64,000 nt of DNA from the NCBI GenBank assembly GCA_037444075.1, contig JBBIND010000003.1:55245-119244 (forward strand), read 5' to 3'. The stretch's first letter is position 1. The number at the start of each line of letters is the position of its first letter. The position numbers were made by a program, and so were the translations under genes. Origin of the DNA: JBBIND01 sp037444075. GTDB lineage: Bacteria > Acidobacteriota > Terriglobia > Bryobacterales > Bryobacteraceae. This document shows, one piece after another, positions 44,012 to 53,343 of this stretch. The notes below the pieces were generated by a model. The model did not search any database. It was not told the DNA's origin and worked only from the letters and a program-made list of their open reading frames with translations.

Positions 44012-46516
44012 ATGAACATGGAACGCAGGCGGTTTCTGCAACTTGCCAGCGCTACTGCGCTGGCAACGTTTCCCCTCAACGCACACCCATTCCGGCGCCT
44101 GCTCGTGCGGCCGGCCAGTGTAACGGGCTTTCTCCCACGGCTTGCGGGGCTGGAACTGCTGCGGGGCTTGGAGCGCCTGCGTCCGGGCGGCGAGGTTCGG
44201 CTGGCGGACCGCGATGCGCGGGGTGCGCCCGGAGACCTGCTCTGCACGCTCGCCATTGAACCGTCGCGCTTCCGTCACACGGAGGCTTATGAAGTGGCCG
44301 CCTCTTCTGGCGGCGTGTCCTTCACGGGAGCAAGCGAACGCGGCCTGCTGCACGCCATCTTCGATTTCCTGGAGCGTCAGGGAGCCTTCTTCGGGATTGA
44401 CGGTGAAAGTTATCCTCTCGCGTTAGATGGGCAGTTGCGGCTGCCTGAGCCGGGCAACCCGTGGGCCGGCCAGCCGCGTTTCGCCGTGCGCGGTTTGCTG
44501 CCCTGGCCGGACTTCCTCAACTGCATCACGGTCTACAACGAAGAGGACTTCCTGGCCTACTTCGAGGCGATGCTGCGCATGCGCCTGAACACCTTCGGCA
44601 TGCACGTCTACACGGGCGGCAGGCAGTGGACCGAATCCTACCTGGGAGTGGAATTCGCCGGAGCAGGCCATTTGGGCTACCTGGACACCACCGCCACGAA
44701 CCGCTGGGGTTACCTGCCGCAGCGCACGTCAGCGTTCGGGATGGGCGCGGCCGAGTTCTACGACGGCGAGGTGTTCGGAGCCGACGCCGCGCGGCAGGCT
44801 CGCGACCCTTGGGAAGCCGCCTCTCTGGCACGGGGCTTGCTGCGCAAAGCGTTCGCCCGGGCTCGCGACCTCGGCATCCGCACGGGCATTGGCTTCGAGC
44901 CGTACCAAATCCCGGACGAGATCTGGCGAGCCTTGCCGACCGAAGTGCGCCCTTCGGAAATGCCGGACCGGAATTTCACCGGACCTCGCTTCGACATGGA
45001 GTCGCGCACCGCCAAACGCCTGCTGGAGGCGCGGCTGGCTCAATTGCTCGAGGCATATCCTGACGTGGACCACGTCTGGCTGTGGGAAGACGAGCAGATG
45101 AATTGGGAAAGCCGCAGGACCGGCGTGCCGCTCTCGGTGACTCCGTTTCTCCAGGCGCATGCTTTCCTGGCACGGCACGCACCCTCCAAGAGGCTGGTTG
45201 TCTCGGGCTGGGGCGGAGTGGCGAGGCACTTCGAGGACTTCCACCGCCGCCTGCCCGGCGACGTCATCTTCTCGTGCCTTAGTGACTCGCTGGGCTGGGA
45301 TCCGGTCGACGAGGTGTACGGAAAGCTCGAGGGGCGCGAGCGCTGGCCCATTCCCTGGCTGGAAGACGACCCCGGCATGTGGCAAGCGCAGTTCCATACA
45401 CACCGTTTCGACAACGACATCCGCCTGGCCGAAGGCATGGGCTGCCAAGGAATGCTGGGGATTCACTGGCGCCACCGCATCGTGGATCCGACGGCAGGCT
45501 TCTTTGCGCGCTCGATGTGGGACGAAGGTTTGCGCCCGCACCGCTATTACCGCGACTATGCGCGCAGCCAGGCATCCGGCGCCCGCGCCGAGAAACTCGC
45601 CTCTACGCTGGAGGACACAGACCGCTTCAACCGCCTGCTTTCCACTCACACCGGCGCGCGCAGCAAGGAGCGCCTGGTGACGGAAGCCTTTTCCGGCGAC
45701 TACGGCGAGGCTTTTACTTACTGGAGCAACCGGGTCCCGCGCCCCTCCGTCGTGGCATCGCAGAAGCAGGTGCAGGGTGAATTGCAGGCCCTCGTGAACG
45801 CAGCCGAGGGCGACGCCGAGCGCGAACGGTTGGCGTACCTGGCGGGGCACGTCGAGTTCCTGGTCCCCTACGCTGAAGCCTGGACGTTGGCCAACCGCCT
45901 GCATGCCGTGTTGCGGCTCGCCGCCGAATCGCGCAAGTCCGGAAAGTCCGAAGAAGCCGCGAAACTGGCGTCTGAGGAAGGGCTCGCATTGTGGCTGCAA
46001 TTAGCGCCGGAAGTTCGACGTTCTCTTTTGGCCTTCCAGCGGATTGTAGCCACACGCAATGACCTGGGCACGCTGGCCAGCAAACACAACAAGTTCGCAC
46101 GGTTGGCCCTGACGCGCCTCCGCCTGTCGCTCGAAGAGTTCATCGGTGACTTCCCCGCCAAGGCCCACCGCGCTTACGAGGAGGCGATCCACCCGGACCA
46201 CCAAGCCCCTGCTCGCCTCTTCCTTCCGACACGCCCCGGCTTGTTGCGCGCCGGTGAGCGCGTGCGTGTGATGATCGTAGCGCCCGGCACGCCCGGCCAA
46301 ACCCGCATCGACTGGCACGTCCGGCTGCGCGGCGAAAGAGCGTGGCGCGTGTCACCTGCGCGCCTGCTCGGGCGGCGCACCTACGAGGCTTTCCTGGGAC
46401 CCTTTCCGGCGGGCGCCGCGCTCGCCGCTTACTACGCCTCCGCCACGGTGGACGGCAGGCAACTTACCGCCCCGGCAGGCGCTCCGCGGGAAGCCGCCCG
46501 GGTGACCATCGTTTGA
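44012..46516 (+). CDS. Tat-exported glycosidase-like protein (alpha-glucuronidase/GH20-type fold)
   Basis: Exported protein of 834 aa. A twin-Arg signal (ERRRFLQLASATALATFPLNAHP) is followed by a small alpha/beta domain (about 60-130; EAYEVAASSGGVSFTGASERGLLHAIFDFLE) of the kind that precedes the barrel in GH20, GH67 and GH115 enzymes, then a TIM barrel (about 150-480) starting RFAVRGLLPWPDF. HVWLWEDEQMNW contains candidate acidic catalytic residues. A helical part (about 540-720) and a C-terminal beta domain follow. I cannot place it in a numbered GH family by eye. GGAGG lies five bases before the ATG. Confidence 0.65.
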   Translation: MNMERRRFLQLASATALATFPLNAHPFRRLLVRPASVTGFLPRLAGLELLRGLERLRPGGEVRLADRDARGAPGDLLCTLAIEPSRFRHTEAYEVAASSGGVSFTGASERGLLHAIFDFLERQGAFFGIDGESYPLALDGQLRLPEPGNPWAGQPRFAVRGLLPWPDFLNCITVYNEEDFLAYFEAMLRMRLNTFGMHVYTGGRQWTESYLGVEFAGAGHLGYLDTTATNRWGYLPQRTSAFGMGAAEFYDGEVFGADAARQARDPWEAASLARGLLRKAFARARDLGIRTGIGFEPYQIPDEIWRALPTEVRPSEMPDRNFTGPRFDMESRTAKRLLEARLAQLLEAYPDVDHVWLWEDEQMNWESRRTGVPLSVTPFLQAHAFLARHAPSKRLVVSGWGGVARHFEDFHRRLPGDVIFSCLSDSLGWDPVDEVYGKLEGRERWPIPWLEDDPGMWQAQFHTHRFDNDIRLAEGMGCQGMLGIHWRHRIVDPTAGFFARSMWDEGLRPHRYYRDYARSQASGARAEKLASTLEDTDRFNRLLSTHTGARSKERLVTEAFSGDYGEAFTYWSNRVPRPSVVASQKQVQGELQALVNAAEGDAERERLAYLAGHVEFLVPYAEAWTLANRLHAVLRLAAESRKSGKSEEAAKLASEEGLALWLQLAPEVRRSLLAFQRIVATRNDLGTLASKHNKFARLALTRLRLSLEEFIGDFPAKAHRAYEEAIHPDHQAPARLFLPTRPGLLRAGERVRVMIVAPGTPGQTRIDWHVRLRGERAWRVSPARLLGRRTYEAFLGPFPAGAALAAYYASATVDGRQLTAPAGAPREAARVTIV

Positions 46517-46567
46517 GACCGGCGGTGAGGCTTGTGGTGGACCCGGCGGTCCTGGTAAGTGAGTGAA

Positions 46568-47752
46568 TCAGCGCAGCCCGAGCCTGGTGCGGATGATCTC
46601 TGAGCGCTCGCCCTTGTCCGTGTCCGCCGACACATTGTGAATCCAGAGCACACCACCATCCGGCTCCGCGTCGACGGGCCAACTGCGGCTCCAGGGGGCG
46701 GGCGTCGCGGCCACCATGGCCCGGCCCTGGGGATCATGGAGGCTCAGGTACGTGAACACGTTCGTCACGCCGCCGCCTCCCCGGGAGTGCCGCCATTGCG
46801 CCAGAAACCGGCCGTCCGGCAAAGCCAGGAGGCGCCAGATTACGTCGCCGGCGGTTGCGCCGTGAAGCCACCTTTCAGGCAGGCTGGGCGGCGGCTGGAG
46901 AGTGACCTCCCGCTCGAGTTGGCCCTCCACGCTGAAGACCCTCAGCCGCCGCGAGCCCGGCAGCACGTGGTAGACCGAATCGTCCTTCACCCAAACGCGT
47001 CCGCGGTCCACGTCGAACTCCTTCGCCCTGGCCCAGCCTGGCGCGCTGGCAGGCCCTCGCATCAGGACCTCCGGGCAGGCGGAGAACGACCGGAGCCGCT
47101 GCCCGGCGGCGGAGTAGCTATGCACCAGCAGGCAGTCCCGAATTCTGCGCCGGAAGAACGCCGGATCCATGCCCGCTACGAACACTTCGCCGGCGCCGCT
47201 TACCGCGATGGAATGAACTGTCACAACGGGTTCCAGCCGGATCATCCGCCGGTACGCTCCGCTCGAATCCAATACGAACACGGCGGCCACCCGATCCCCC
47301 GCTTCAGTTCGCCACGTAGCGGCCACATAGGCGTGCCCGCTGCGGTCCACGGCTAAGTCGTTGACCAGTTGTGCGCCGGGGGTCCGGAGCTCGGGGATGG
47401 TCTCCAGGCTCGTCTCCCTCGCCTCGCCGCCGTCGGCTGGCACTCGAACCAGCGTGTTCTGCTGTGTGGACAGGAAGTAAAGCTCCCCGCTGACTGAGCG
47501 CGTCACCGCCCCGTAGGGTGACCCTGGCAACTGGAAAGTTCGTTCTTCCGCGACGTCGAAGCTTAGCGTGTTTCCTCCGGCCGCCACCGCCTGCGCAACC
47601 AGACCGGCCGTGAGCAGGCTAACGGATAGCGCCCAAGCCACACTGAGCAGGTGTTCTTCCTGCCCCCGTTTGCTCAACCGCAGGGTGCCGGTGCGAGGAG
47701 CGGTAAGGGCGGCACTAGAAGACGCTGGTGTTGGCCCGGCAGACCTCCGCAT
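46568..47752 (-). CDS. Membrane-anchored beta-propeller-like protein
   Basis: Hypothetical protein of 394 aa. A long polar N-terminal tail (about 45 residues) precedes one hydrophobic segment (VAWALSVSLLTAGLVAQAVAA). After it come repeated beta blades of the NHL/6-bladed type (SPYGAVTRSVSGELYFLS; NDLAVDRSGHAYVAA; VHSIAVSGAGEVFVAG; ARAKEFDVDRGRVWVKD). No catalytic motif was recognised; such propellers often sense or bind. The ATG at 47752 has GGAGG eight bases upstream. It is divergent from the next gene. Confidence 0.7.
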   Translation of the reverse strand: MRRSAGPTPASSSAALTAPRTGTLRLSKRGQEEHLLSVAWALSVSLLTAGLVAQAVAAGGNTLSFDVAEERTFQLPGSPYGAVTRSVSGELYFLSTQQNTLVRVPADGGEARETSLETIPELRTPGAQLVNDLAVDRSGHAYVAATWRTEAGDRVAAVFVLDSSGAYRRMIRLEPVVTVHSIAVSGAGEVFVAGMDPAFFRRRIRDCLLVHSYSAAGQRLRSFSACPEVLMRGPASAPGWARAKEFDVDRGRVWVKDDSVYHVLPGSRRLRVFSVEGQLEREVTLQPPPSLPERWLHGATAGDVIWRLLALPDGRFLAQWRHSRGGGGVTNVFTYLSLHDPQGRAMVAATPAPWSRSWPVDAEPDGGVLWIHNVSADTDKGERSEIIRTRLGLR

Positions 47753-47808
47753 GTGGGTTGCCTCCCCCTCTGCTGAGAGTTTACTTAGGCCCTTATTGGG
47801 CGTCAATG

Positions 47809-47840
47809 GCCCAATTATCCAGGTGCCCAATTATCCAGTT
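47809..47840. repeat. Tandem 16-bp direct repeat in a divergent promoter region
   Basis: GCCCAATTATCCAGGT (47809-47824) is followed at once by GCCCAATTATCCAGTT (47825-47840), one mismatch. It lies in the 152-bp gap between divergent genes (starts 47752 and 47905), so it is a good operator candidate; the 16-bp period is about one and a half helix turns. Confidence 0.7.
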
Positions 47841-47904
47841 GCCTATGGAGGGCAGATGCATTACCATCGGTCGAAGTAATCACATCCCGCGCATTGAGGT
47901 GAAC

Positions 47905-48642
47905 ATGGGTACAACGATCCCTCCCCAGGCTGGCCCACCGCCTAAGAAGAAGACCAGCCCGTTAGTTTGGATTCTCGTTGGCGTGGCAGGCTTTCTGGTG
48001 TTAATCGGCATCCTGCTGCTGGCCGCGGGGCTGTTTGTCGTCGGCAAAGTCAAACAAGCCGGCCTCGACCCCGAACTGATGAGAGACAATCCCGCCCTGG
48101 CGGTATCGAAGCTCATCGCGGCCACCAATCCCGACGTGGAAGTTCTCTCCGTCAAAGACGGCATGGTGACCCTGAAGGAAAAGAAGACCGGCAAGACGGT
48201 TACCATCTCCATGGACAAGTTGAGTGAGGGGATCATCAGCTTCGAGGGCAATGAAGGCGAGAGCATGACCTTCGACACTTCCGGCGGGGAAGGCTCCGGC
48301 GTCGTCCGGTTCAAATCAAGCGAGGGCGAGATGGAGTTCGGAGGCAGCCTGGGCGAAATGCCGGATTGGGTTCCCGTGTACGAAAGCGGCAACACCCGCA
48401 CCGTGACGTCGGCTCAACAGGCAGGACGCGGCCAGGGCTCTTACGTTCTGATGACCAGTGACCCTCCCGCCAAGGTGTTGTCCTTCTACACTGCCGAGCT
48501 CAAGGACGCCGGTTTGCGGCCTGAAGCCTCGGGCGAGACAATCCGGGCTCAGGATGCCGCATCCAACCGCAGCGTTCAAGTCCTCATTGTCAGGATGCAG
48601 GACGACACTTCGATCACGGTATCATACGGGCCAATTAAGTAA
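47905..48642 (+). CDS. Membrane-anchored hypothetical protein, 245 aa
   Basis: Protein with a Pro/Lys head (PPQAGPPPKKKTS), one strong membrane helix (LVWILVGVAGFLVLIGILLLAAGLF as a hydrophobic block at about 17-42) and an exported or cytoplasmic domain with two parts. The first (about 65-135) is Gly/Glu-rich, beta-like and repetitive (VTLKEKKTGKTVT, ISFEGNEGESMTFD, VRFKSSEGEMEFGG). The second (about 150-245) begins DWVPVYESGN and reads like a compact alpha/beta domain (VLSFYTAELKDAGL). I do not know a function. GAGGTG precedes the ATG at 47905. Confidence 0.7.
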   Translation: MGTTIPPQAGPPPKKKTSPLVWILVGVAGFLVLIGILLLAAGLFVVGKVKQAGLDPELMRDNPALAVSKLIAATNPDVEVLSVKDGMVTLKEKKTGKTVTISMDKLSEGIISFEGNEGESMTFDTSGGEGSGVVRFKSSEGEMEFGGSLGEMPDWVPVYESGNTRTVTSAQQAGRGQGSYVLMTSDPPAKVLSFYTAELKDAGLRPEASGETIRAQDAASNRSVQVLIVRMQDDTSITVSYGPIK

Positions 48643-48671
48643 GATTGCTACGAACTATGAGGCTGCTTCCG

Positions 48672-49886
48672 ATGAACAGGCGGACACTATTCAAAACGGT
48701 ACTGGGGGCAGCGGCTTCGCCGCTGCTTGCCAAAGCACAGGCGGCTGTCGCCGGCATGAAGATCCGGCGCATCCGCTTCTATGAGTTCCCGGGCTCAAGG
48801 CCTATCTTTAACCAGACATCTCACATCGTGACGGTTGAGACCGACCAGGGCATAACGGGCATCGGCGAGGGCGGCATCCGGGACACCATCACGCAGTGCG
48901 CCGGGTTGCTGATTGGCGAGAATCCGGCTCGCATCGAGCACTTGTGGCAACTCATGTACCGGGCGTATTTCTATCCACCCGGGCGCGAGAAATTGCACGC
49001 TTTAGGCGCCCTGGACATCGCCTTGTGGGATATCAAGGGCAAAGCCCTCGGCGTTCCCGTGTATGAGTTGCTCGGCGGCGCCACGCGCGATCACATTGAG
49101 TGTTACTCGACCGGATTCCCGCGCAAGGGCACCATTCGCGAAACCGCGCGAGCCTGCATCGAAGCCGGGTTCCGGGCCTTCCGCACTTCCGGCTCCGACC
49201 CGGGCAAAGGACAGCCGTTCAACGCCGCGCGCATGGTGCGCCAAACTTACGAGCAGTGCGTGGAAATCCGTGAAGGCGTCAAGCCCGACGGCGATTGGGT
49301 GATCGATTTTCACACCCGCTTTGACCTGCCGGACGCCGTGCGCCTTTGCTCACTCATCGAACCGTTGGAACCGTTCTTCGTGGAAGACCTGGTGCGTTCT
49401 GAAAACCCCGCCGTCTACCGCAACCTGCGGCAGATGGTGAAGGTGCCCATTGCCGTCGGTGAGCAGTTCGGTGACCGTTGGGACATCAACGAGTTGATCG
49501 AACAACGCCTGATCGACTACTCGCGCGTGAACTTGCCGAACACGGGCGGCATCACGGAGATGGTCAAGATTGCGGCGCTCTGCGAGACCCACTACGTCGG
49601 CCTGACTCCGCATTTCACCGGACCGGTGGCGACGGCGGCTCAGAACCACATTCTCACGGCCTTTTCGGGTCCGGTGATGATGGAAATGCTCGGCGCCGGA
49701 CCGGCGAAGTATGACCATCTGCCGCAGCTTTATGATTTCCGCAACGGCAAGGTCTGGCCGAACCGCCGGCCGGGCATCGGGGTGGAGTTTGACGCCTCCG
49801 TTTTGCCAATGACTGCTGAGATCACTCAGCACTCGCAGCCGATTCCGCTCTACCGGCGGCCGGACGGTTCCATCACCAACTGGTAG
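48672..49886 (+). CDS. Enolase-superfamily dehydratase, D-galactonate dehydratase-like
   Basis: Mandelate racemase/muconate lactonising family enzyme of 404 aa with an exported start (NRRTLFKTVLGAAASPLLA, twin-Arg-like). Metal ligands Asp212 (in IDFHTRF), Glu238 (FVEDL) and Glu264 (AVGEQ) are present. The D-x-H form (His214) and LTPH (His314) give two catalytic histidines, as in D-galactonate dehydratase, so it probably dehydrates a sugar acid. Export of such an enzyme is unusual outside this lineage. I chose the ATG at 48672 for the signal sequence and GAGG upstream; ATGs at 48645 and 48657 are in frame. Confidence 0.85.
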   Translation: MNRRTLFKTVLGAAASPLLAKAQAAVAGMKIRRIRFYEFPGSRPIFNQTSHIVTVETDQGITGIGEGGIRDTITQCAGLLIGENPARIEHLWQLMYRAYFYPPGREKLHALGALDIALWDIKGKALGVPVYELLGGATRDHIECYSTGFPRKGTIRETARACIEAGFRAFRTSGSDPGKGQPFNAARMVRQTYEQCVEIREGVKPDGDWVIDFHTRFDLPDAVRLCSLIEPLEPFFVEDLVRSENPAVYRNLRQMVKVPIAVGEQFGDRWDINELIEQRLIDYSRVNLPNTGGITEMVKIAALCETHYVGLTPHFTGPVATAAQNHILTAFSGPVMMEMLGAGPAKYDHLPQLYDFRNGKVWPNRRPGIGVEFDASVLPMTAEITQHSQPIPLYRRPDGSITNW

Positions 49887-49930
49887 CCCTGCGCCTGTCC
49901 GCGAGAAGACACGTTTCCTGAGACCGCCGC

Positions 49931-50854
49931 GTGACGACAGACGAGGTTCTCATTCTCGGTTGCGGGTACACGGGGCGGCGCGTCGCCGCCCGCCTGCTGC
50001 AGCGCGGCCTGCGAGTCACTGCCACGACACGCAATCCGGGCTCCCTGGCGGCGCTCAGTGAAAGCGGAGCCACGGTCCTGCGCCTGGACGTTCTGGAGGC
50101 AAGCACGCTGCGGGACCTGCGTGTACCCGGCCATCGCGCGAGCCTGGTGATTCACTCCATCCCGCCTGTGGAAGGCCCTCGGGGGCGCTTTGATCCGACG
50201 CCGAAGTTGCTCGAGGCGTTGGAAGCGCCTCCGGCCAGAATCGTGTATCTGTCCACCACAAGCGTATATGGCCGCGCGGCTGAGGTGAGTGACCAGACGC
50301 CGGTTGATCCTCTGACAGAAAGCGCCGCACTGCGCCTGGAAGCCGAGCTCGCCGTTAGCAAAGGGCCCTGGTCCTGGCTCGTGCTGCGCGCAGCGGCTAT
50401 CTACGGTCCGTGGCGCGGAGTCCACCGGCGCCTCCTCGAACGCTCCTACCGTCTGCCGGGGGACGGGACGAATTTCGTCAGCCGGATTCACGTGGATGAT
50501 CTTGCCGCGCACGTCGAGGCGGGCTTGCTGGCGAACGTGACGGGCGTTTTTCCGGTCGGGGATGAGGCGCCTTGCGAATCCATCCGCATGGCCGGCTTTT
50601 GCGCTGACCTGCTCGGTGTGCCCTGCCCGCAACCGGGCGGCGTGCAGTTGCGAGAAGGACGCGAAGCCTACGCTTCAATCAGCCGACGCATTCCGCGCAA
50701 AGATCTCGAGGGCGTCCACGAGACTATACGCTTCAGCCGGCGCGTGGACGGGGGAGCCATTCGTGCGGTTTTGGGCCTGCGTCTGGCCTACCCGACGTAC
50801 CGGGAAGGTGTGCCGGCCTGCCTTCGCGCCGAAGCCGCCGGCGAGCCCGCATAG
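49931..50854 (+). CDS. NAD(P)-binding SDR/epimerase, YeeZ-like
   Basis: Extended-SDR-type Rossmann protein of 307 aa. The cofactor motif is atypical, VLILGCGYTGRRVA, as in the YeeZ group; the middle has YLSTTSVYGRA with a Tyr but no clear Y-x-x-x-K, so it may bind a nucleotide without classic SDR chemistry. The motifs IYGPWRGVHRRLL and SRIHVDDLAAHV are those of the family. The GTG start at 49931 is used; no better start lies nearby. It follows the dehydratase gene by 44 bases and precedes the peptidase. Confidence 0.8.
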   Translation: MTTDEVLILGCGYTGRRVAARLLQRGLRVTATTRNPGSLAALSESGATVLRLDVLEASTLRDLRVPGHRASLVIHSIPPVEGPRGRFDPTPKLLEALEAPPARIVYLSTTSVYGRAAEVSDQTPVDPLTESAALRLEAELAVSKGPWSWLVLRAAAIYGPWRGVHRRLLERSYRLPGDGTNFVSRIHVDDLAAHVEAGLLANVTGVFPVGDEAPCESIRMAGFCADLLGVPCPQPGGVQLREGREAYASISRRIPRKDLEGVHETIRFSRRVDGGAIRAVLGLRLAYPTYREGVPACLRAEAAGEPA

Positions 50855-50973
50855 CAACCCGTGGCAGAATACGCTTAACAGGCTGTGTCCTTTCGTGTCC
50901 CACACACTTAGTCATTTAGTCTGAACAGGATTCCTGTTGCCCGGCTGCCCCGAATTGCGACAATGAGGTTTCC

Positions 50974-53340
50974 ATGCCTGCTTCCTCTAGTCCGTCGTCC
51001 CGCAACGTGGGAGGGCCGATCGCGCTGGCCATCCTCCTCGCTTTAGGCGCCTATGGAGTGAATTCCCACCGCCCGCCGGAGCCCCTGCCGGCAGACGCGC
51101 CGGCAGTCCTGTTCTCGGCTGCCCGCGCGCACGAACATGTTGCCGCCGCCTGCCGCGAGCCGCATCCGGCCGGCACCGCAGCGAATGACAAGGTGCTCGA
51201 CTACATCGCCGAGGCGGTGCGCGACTTAGGTCCGGCCCCCGAAATCCACAGGTTGACGTCAGTCCGCCACTTGGGCAAGGGTCCGCTCCGGCCCGGAACC
51301 AACGTCGGCAACCTGAAGAACCTTGTGGTGCGCCTGCGGGGAACGGAGCCCACCAAGGCCATTCTGCTGATGGCGCACTACGATTCCGTCGCCTGGGGTC
51401 CGGGTGCGGCGGATGATTGCAGCGGCTGTGCCACGCTGCTTGAGACCATGCGGGCCCTTCGCGTTAGCAGGCCTTTGAAAAACGACGTGATCTTCCTCTT
51501 TACCGACGCCGAGGAAGGCGGACTGCTCGGGGCCCACGCATTCGTCAGGGAGCACCCCTATTTCAAGGACGTCGGGTTGGTGATCAACTTCGATACCCGG
51601 GGCACCAACGGACCTTCGTACATGTTCGAAACGGGAGCCAACAACGGCACGCTGATTCGGCACTTCATCCGCGCCGCCTCCCGCCCCATGTCGAACTCCT
51701 TCATGGTGGGAATCTACCGCCGCATGGGTGTGAACAGCGATTACAGCCCGTTCCGGGATTCCGGCGTGCAAGGGCTGAATCACGCCTTCATCGGCAACAT
51801 TGCTTACTATCACACCGCAAACGACTCACCGGAAAACCTGGATCTGGGGAGCCTGCAACATCACGGCCATCATGCGCTTGAGTTGACACGCTACTTCGGA
51901 AATCTGGATCTGCCGCTCGCCGTTGAGCCGGCGCGCGATGCGGTGTATTTCAACCTGACGCCGAGCATTATGGCTCATTACTCGAGCCGCTGGGTGATGC
52001 CGCTGTTCCTCCTTACGGTCATCGCTTTCATCGCGGTCTGCCGGTTGGGCAAGGCGCGCGGGCTCGTGTCCATATCCGGCTTGATAAAAGGCGCGGCGGC
52101 ATCGCTCGCCGCCTTGCTGGCTGCCGCGGCGGTGGCGGGCGCGGTGATGTTCATCGCCTGGAAGCGTCACTCCTACTACTTCGTCTACGACAACGCGCTG
52201 TATTACTGGGGCGGCGCCCTGGTGGGACTCGCGGCGGCTCTGGCGGCCGGCTGGTTTGTCCGCAGGCGCGCCCGTCCGGAGGAGAGCGCTCTCGGCGCGC
52301 TCGTCTGGTGGCTGGTGTTGCTGGGCGTGGCGGCGTTCTTCATGCCAGGAGCGTCGTTCGTTTTTCAGTGGCCGCTGGCCTTTGCCCTGGCGGGTATCTC
52401 GGGTTGGCTGTTGATGGGTGGCGCTTCCACCGAAACGCTGGGCGTCCAACTGAATCTCTGCGGTTTCCTGGCGCCGGGCGTTCTGCTGTTCTCGCCGTTG
52501 ATCCCCGGTCTGGGAGAATCCCTGACCGGCATCTTCGCGCCTGCTCTGGCAGCCGTGACCGCGCTGCTCGGCGCGCTGCTCTGGCCGGTCTGGATTTCAG
52601 GAAAATGGCCGGGGCGAAGGGTTTTGTTCGCGGCGCTCTTTCTGACCACAGGCGTGCTGTTCGGCGTGGCTCTGGCAGGAAAGGATTTTTCTCCGGAACG
52701 GCCGCAGTTGACCAGCGTCTCCTACGGCTTGAACCTCGATACCGGCGTTGCATCCTGGCTGAGCCGCACCGGCGCCGAAGATGAGTGGGCGAGCCAGTTC
52801 TTCAACCAAGGCAGGCAAACAGCCCACGCCCAGGAGTTTCTGCCTCGGGACAAGGGGCAATACTTGAGAGCGGCCGCCCCTGTGGCGCCTCTCGAACCTC
52901 TTCAGGTAGAGGTGCTGACCGATGAAAGCGCCAACGGCGTCAGGAAGCTGCGGCTGCGCCTCGTGTCCCCGCGCCGCGCGCCCCGCGCCGAGTTTGTTCT
53001 GGGTGGAGATGTCGAAGTGCTCCGCGCTGCTGTGAACGGCGCTCCCTACGCATCCGGCAAGCCCTGGATGATGCAGTACCGGCCGTTCGGCGCGGAACCG
53101 GCTGAATTGGAGCTGGAACTGCGTGAACCCGCGGGGCCGGTGCGCCTGACAGTGATCGAGACCAGTTATGGGTTGCCGGAAACACCCGGTTTCAAGCCGC
53201 GCCCCATGCCGGACCACGTGATTCTGGAGCCGAACACGACCGGCTGGGGAAAGGGCCTGCGAAGCAACTGGACGATGGTGAGGAAAACGCATGTCCTGGG
53301 CGCGGGCAAGCCCGCGCAGAGCCTGCCCGCACCCAAATAG
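50974..53340 (+). CDS. Membrane M28 family zinc aminopeptidase
   Basis: Protein of 788 aa with the layout of ER-type/Fxna-like M28 peptidases. One N-terminal membrane helix (about 14-30) is followed by a soluble M28 domain with the zinc set His135 (AHYDS), Asp147 or 148, Glu180/Glu181 (DAEEGGLLGAHAF), Asp207 (NFDTRG) and His280 (YYHTANDSP). After about residue 330 come about eight membrane helices, then a C-terminal soluble beta-rich domain (about 570-788). It should cut N-terminal residues from peptides on the outer face of the inner membrane. It ends three bases from the convergent Gfo/Idh/MocA gene. Confidence 0.88.
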   Translation: MPASSSPSSRNVGGPIALAILLALGAYGVNSHRPPEPLPADAPAVLFSAARAHEHVAAACREPHPAGTAANDKVLDYIAEAVRDLGPAPEIHRLTSVRHLGKGPLRPGTNVGNLKNLVVRLRGTEPTKAILLMAHYDSVAWGPGAADDCSGCATLLETMRALRVSRPLKNDVIFLFTDAEEGGLLGAHAFVREHPYFKDVGLVINFDTRGTNGPSYMFETGANNGTLIRHFIRAASRPMSNSFMVGIYRRMGVNSDYSPFRDSGVQGLNHAFIGNIAYYHTANDSPENLDLGSLQHHGHHALELTRYFGNLDLPLAVEPARDAVYFNLTPSIMAHYSSRWVMPLFLLTVIAFIAVCRLGKARGLVSISGLIKGAAASLAALLAAAAVAGAVMFIAWKRHSYYFVYDNALYYWGGALVGLAAALAAGWFVRRRARPEESALGALVWWLVLLGVAAFFMPGASFVFQWPLAFALAGISGWLLMGGASTETLGVQLNLCGFLAPGVLLFSPLIPGLGESLTGIFAPALAAVTALLGALLWPVWISGKWPGRRVLFAALFLTTGVLFGVALAGKDFSPERPQLTSVSYGLNLDTGVASWLSRTGAEDEWASQFFNQGRQTAHAQEFLPRDKGQYLRAAAPVAPLEPLQVEVLTDESANGVRKLRLRLVSPRRAPRAEFVLGGDVEVLRAAVNGAPYASGKPWMMQYRPFGAEPAELELELREPAGPVRLTVIETSYGLPETPGFKPRPMPDHVILEPNTTGWGKGLRSNWTMVRKTHVLGAGKPAQSLPAPK

Positions 53341-53343
53341 CAC

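Noticed and set aside
48645..48671. Longer start for the galactonate-dehydratase-like gene
   Set aside because: In-frame ATGs at 48645 and 48657 lack a ribosome-binding site and would put residues before the twin-Arg signal.
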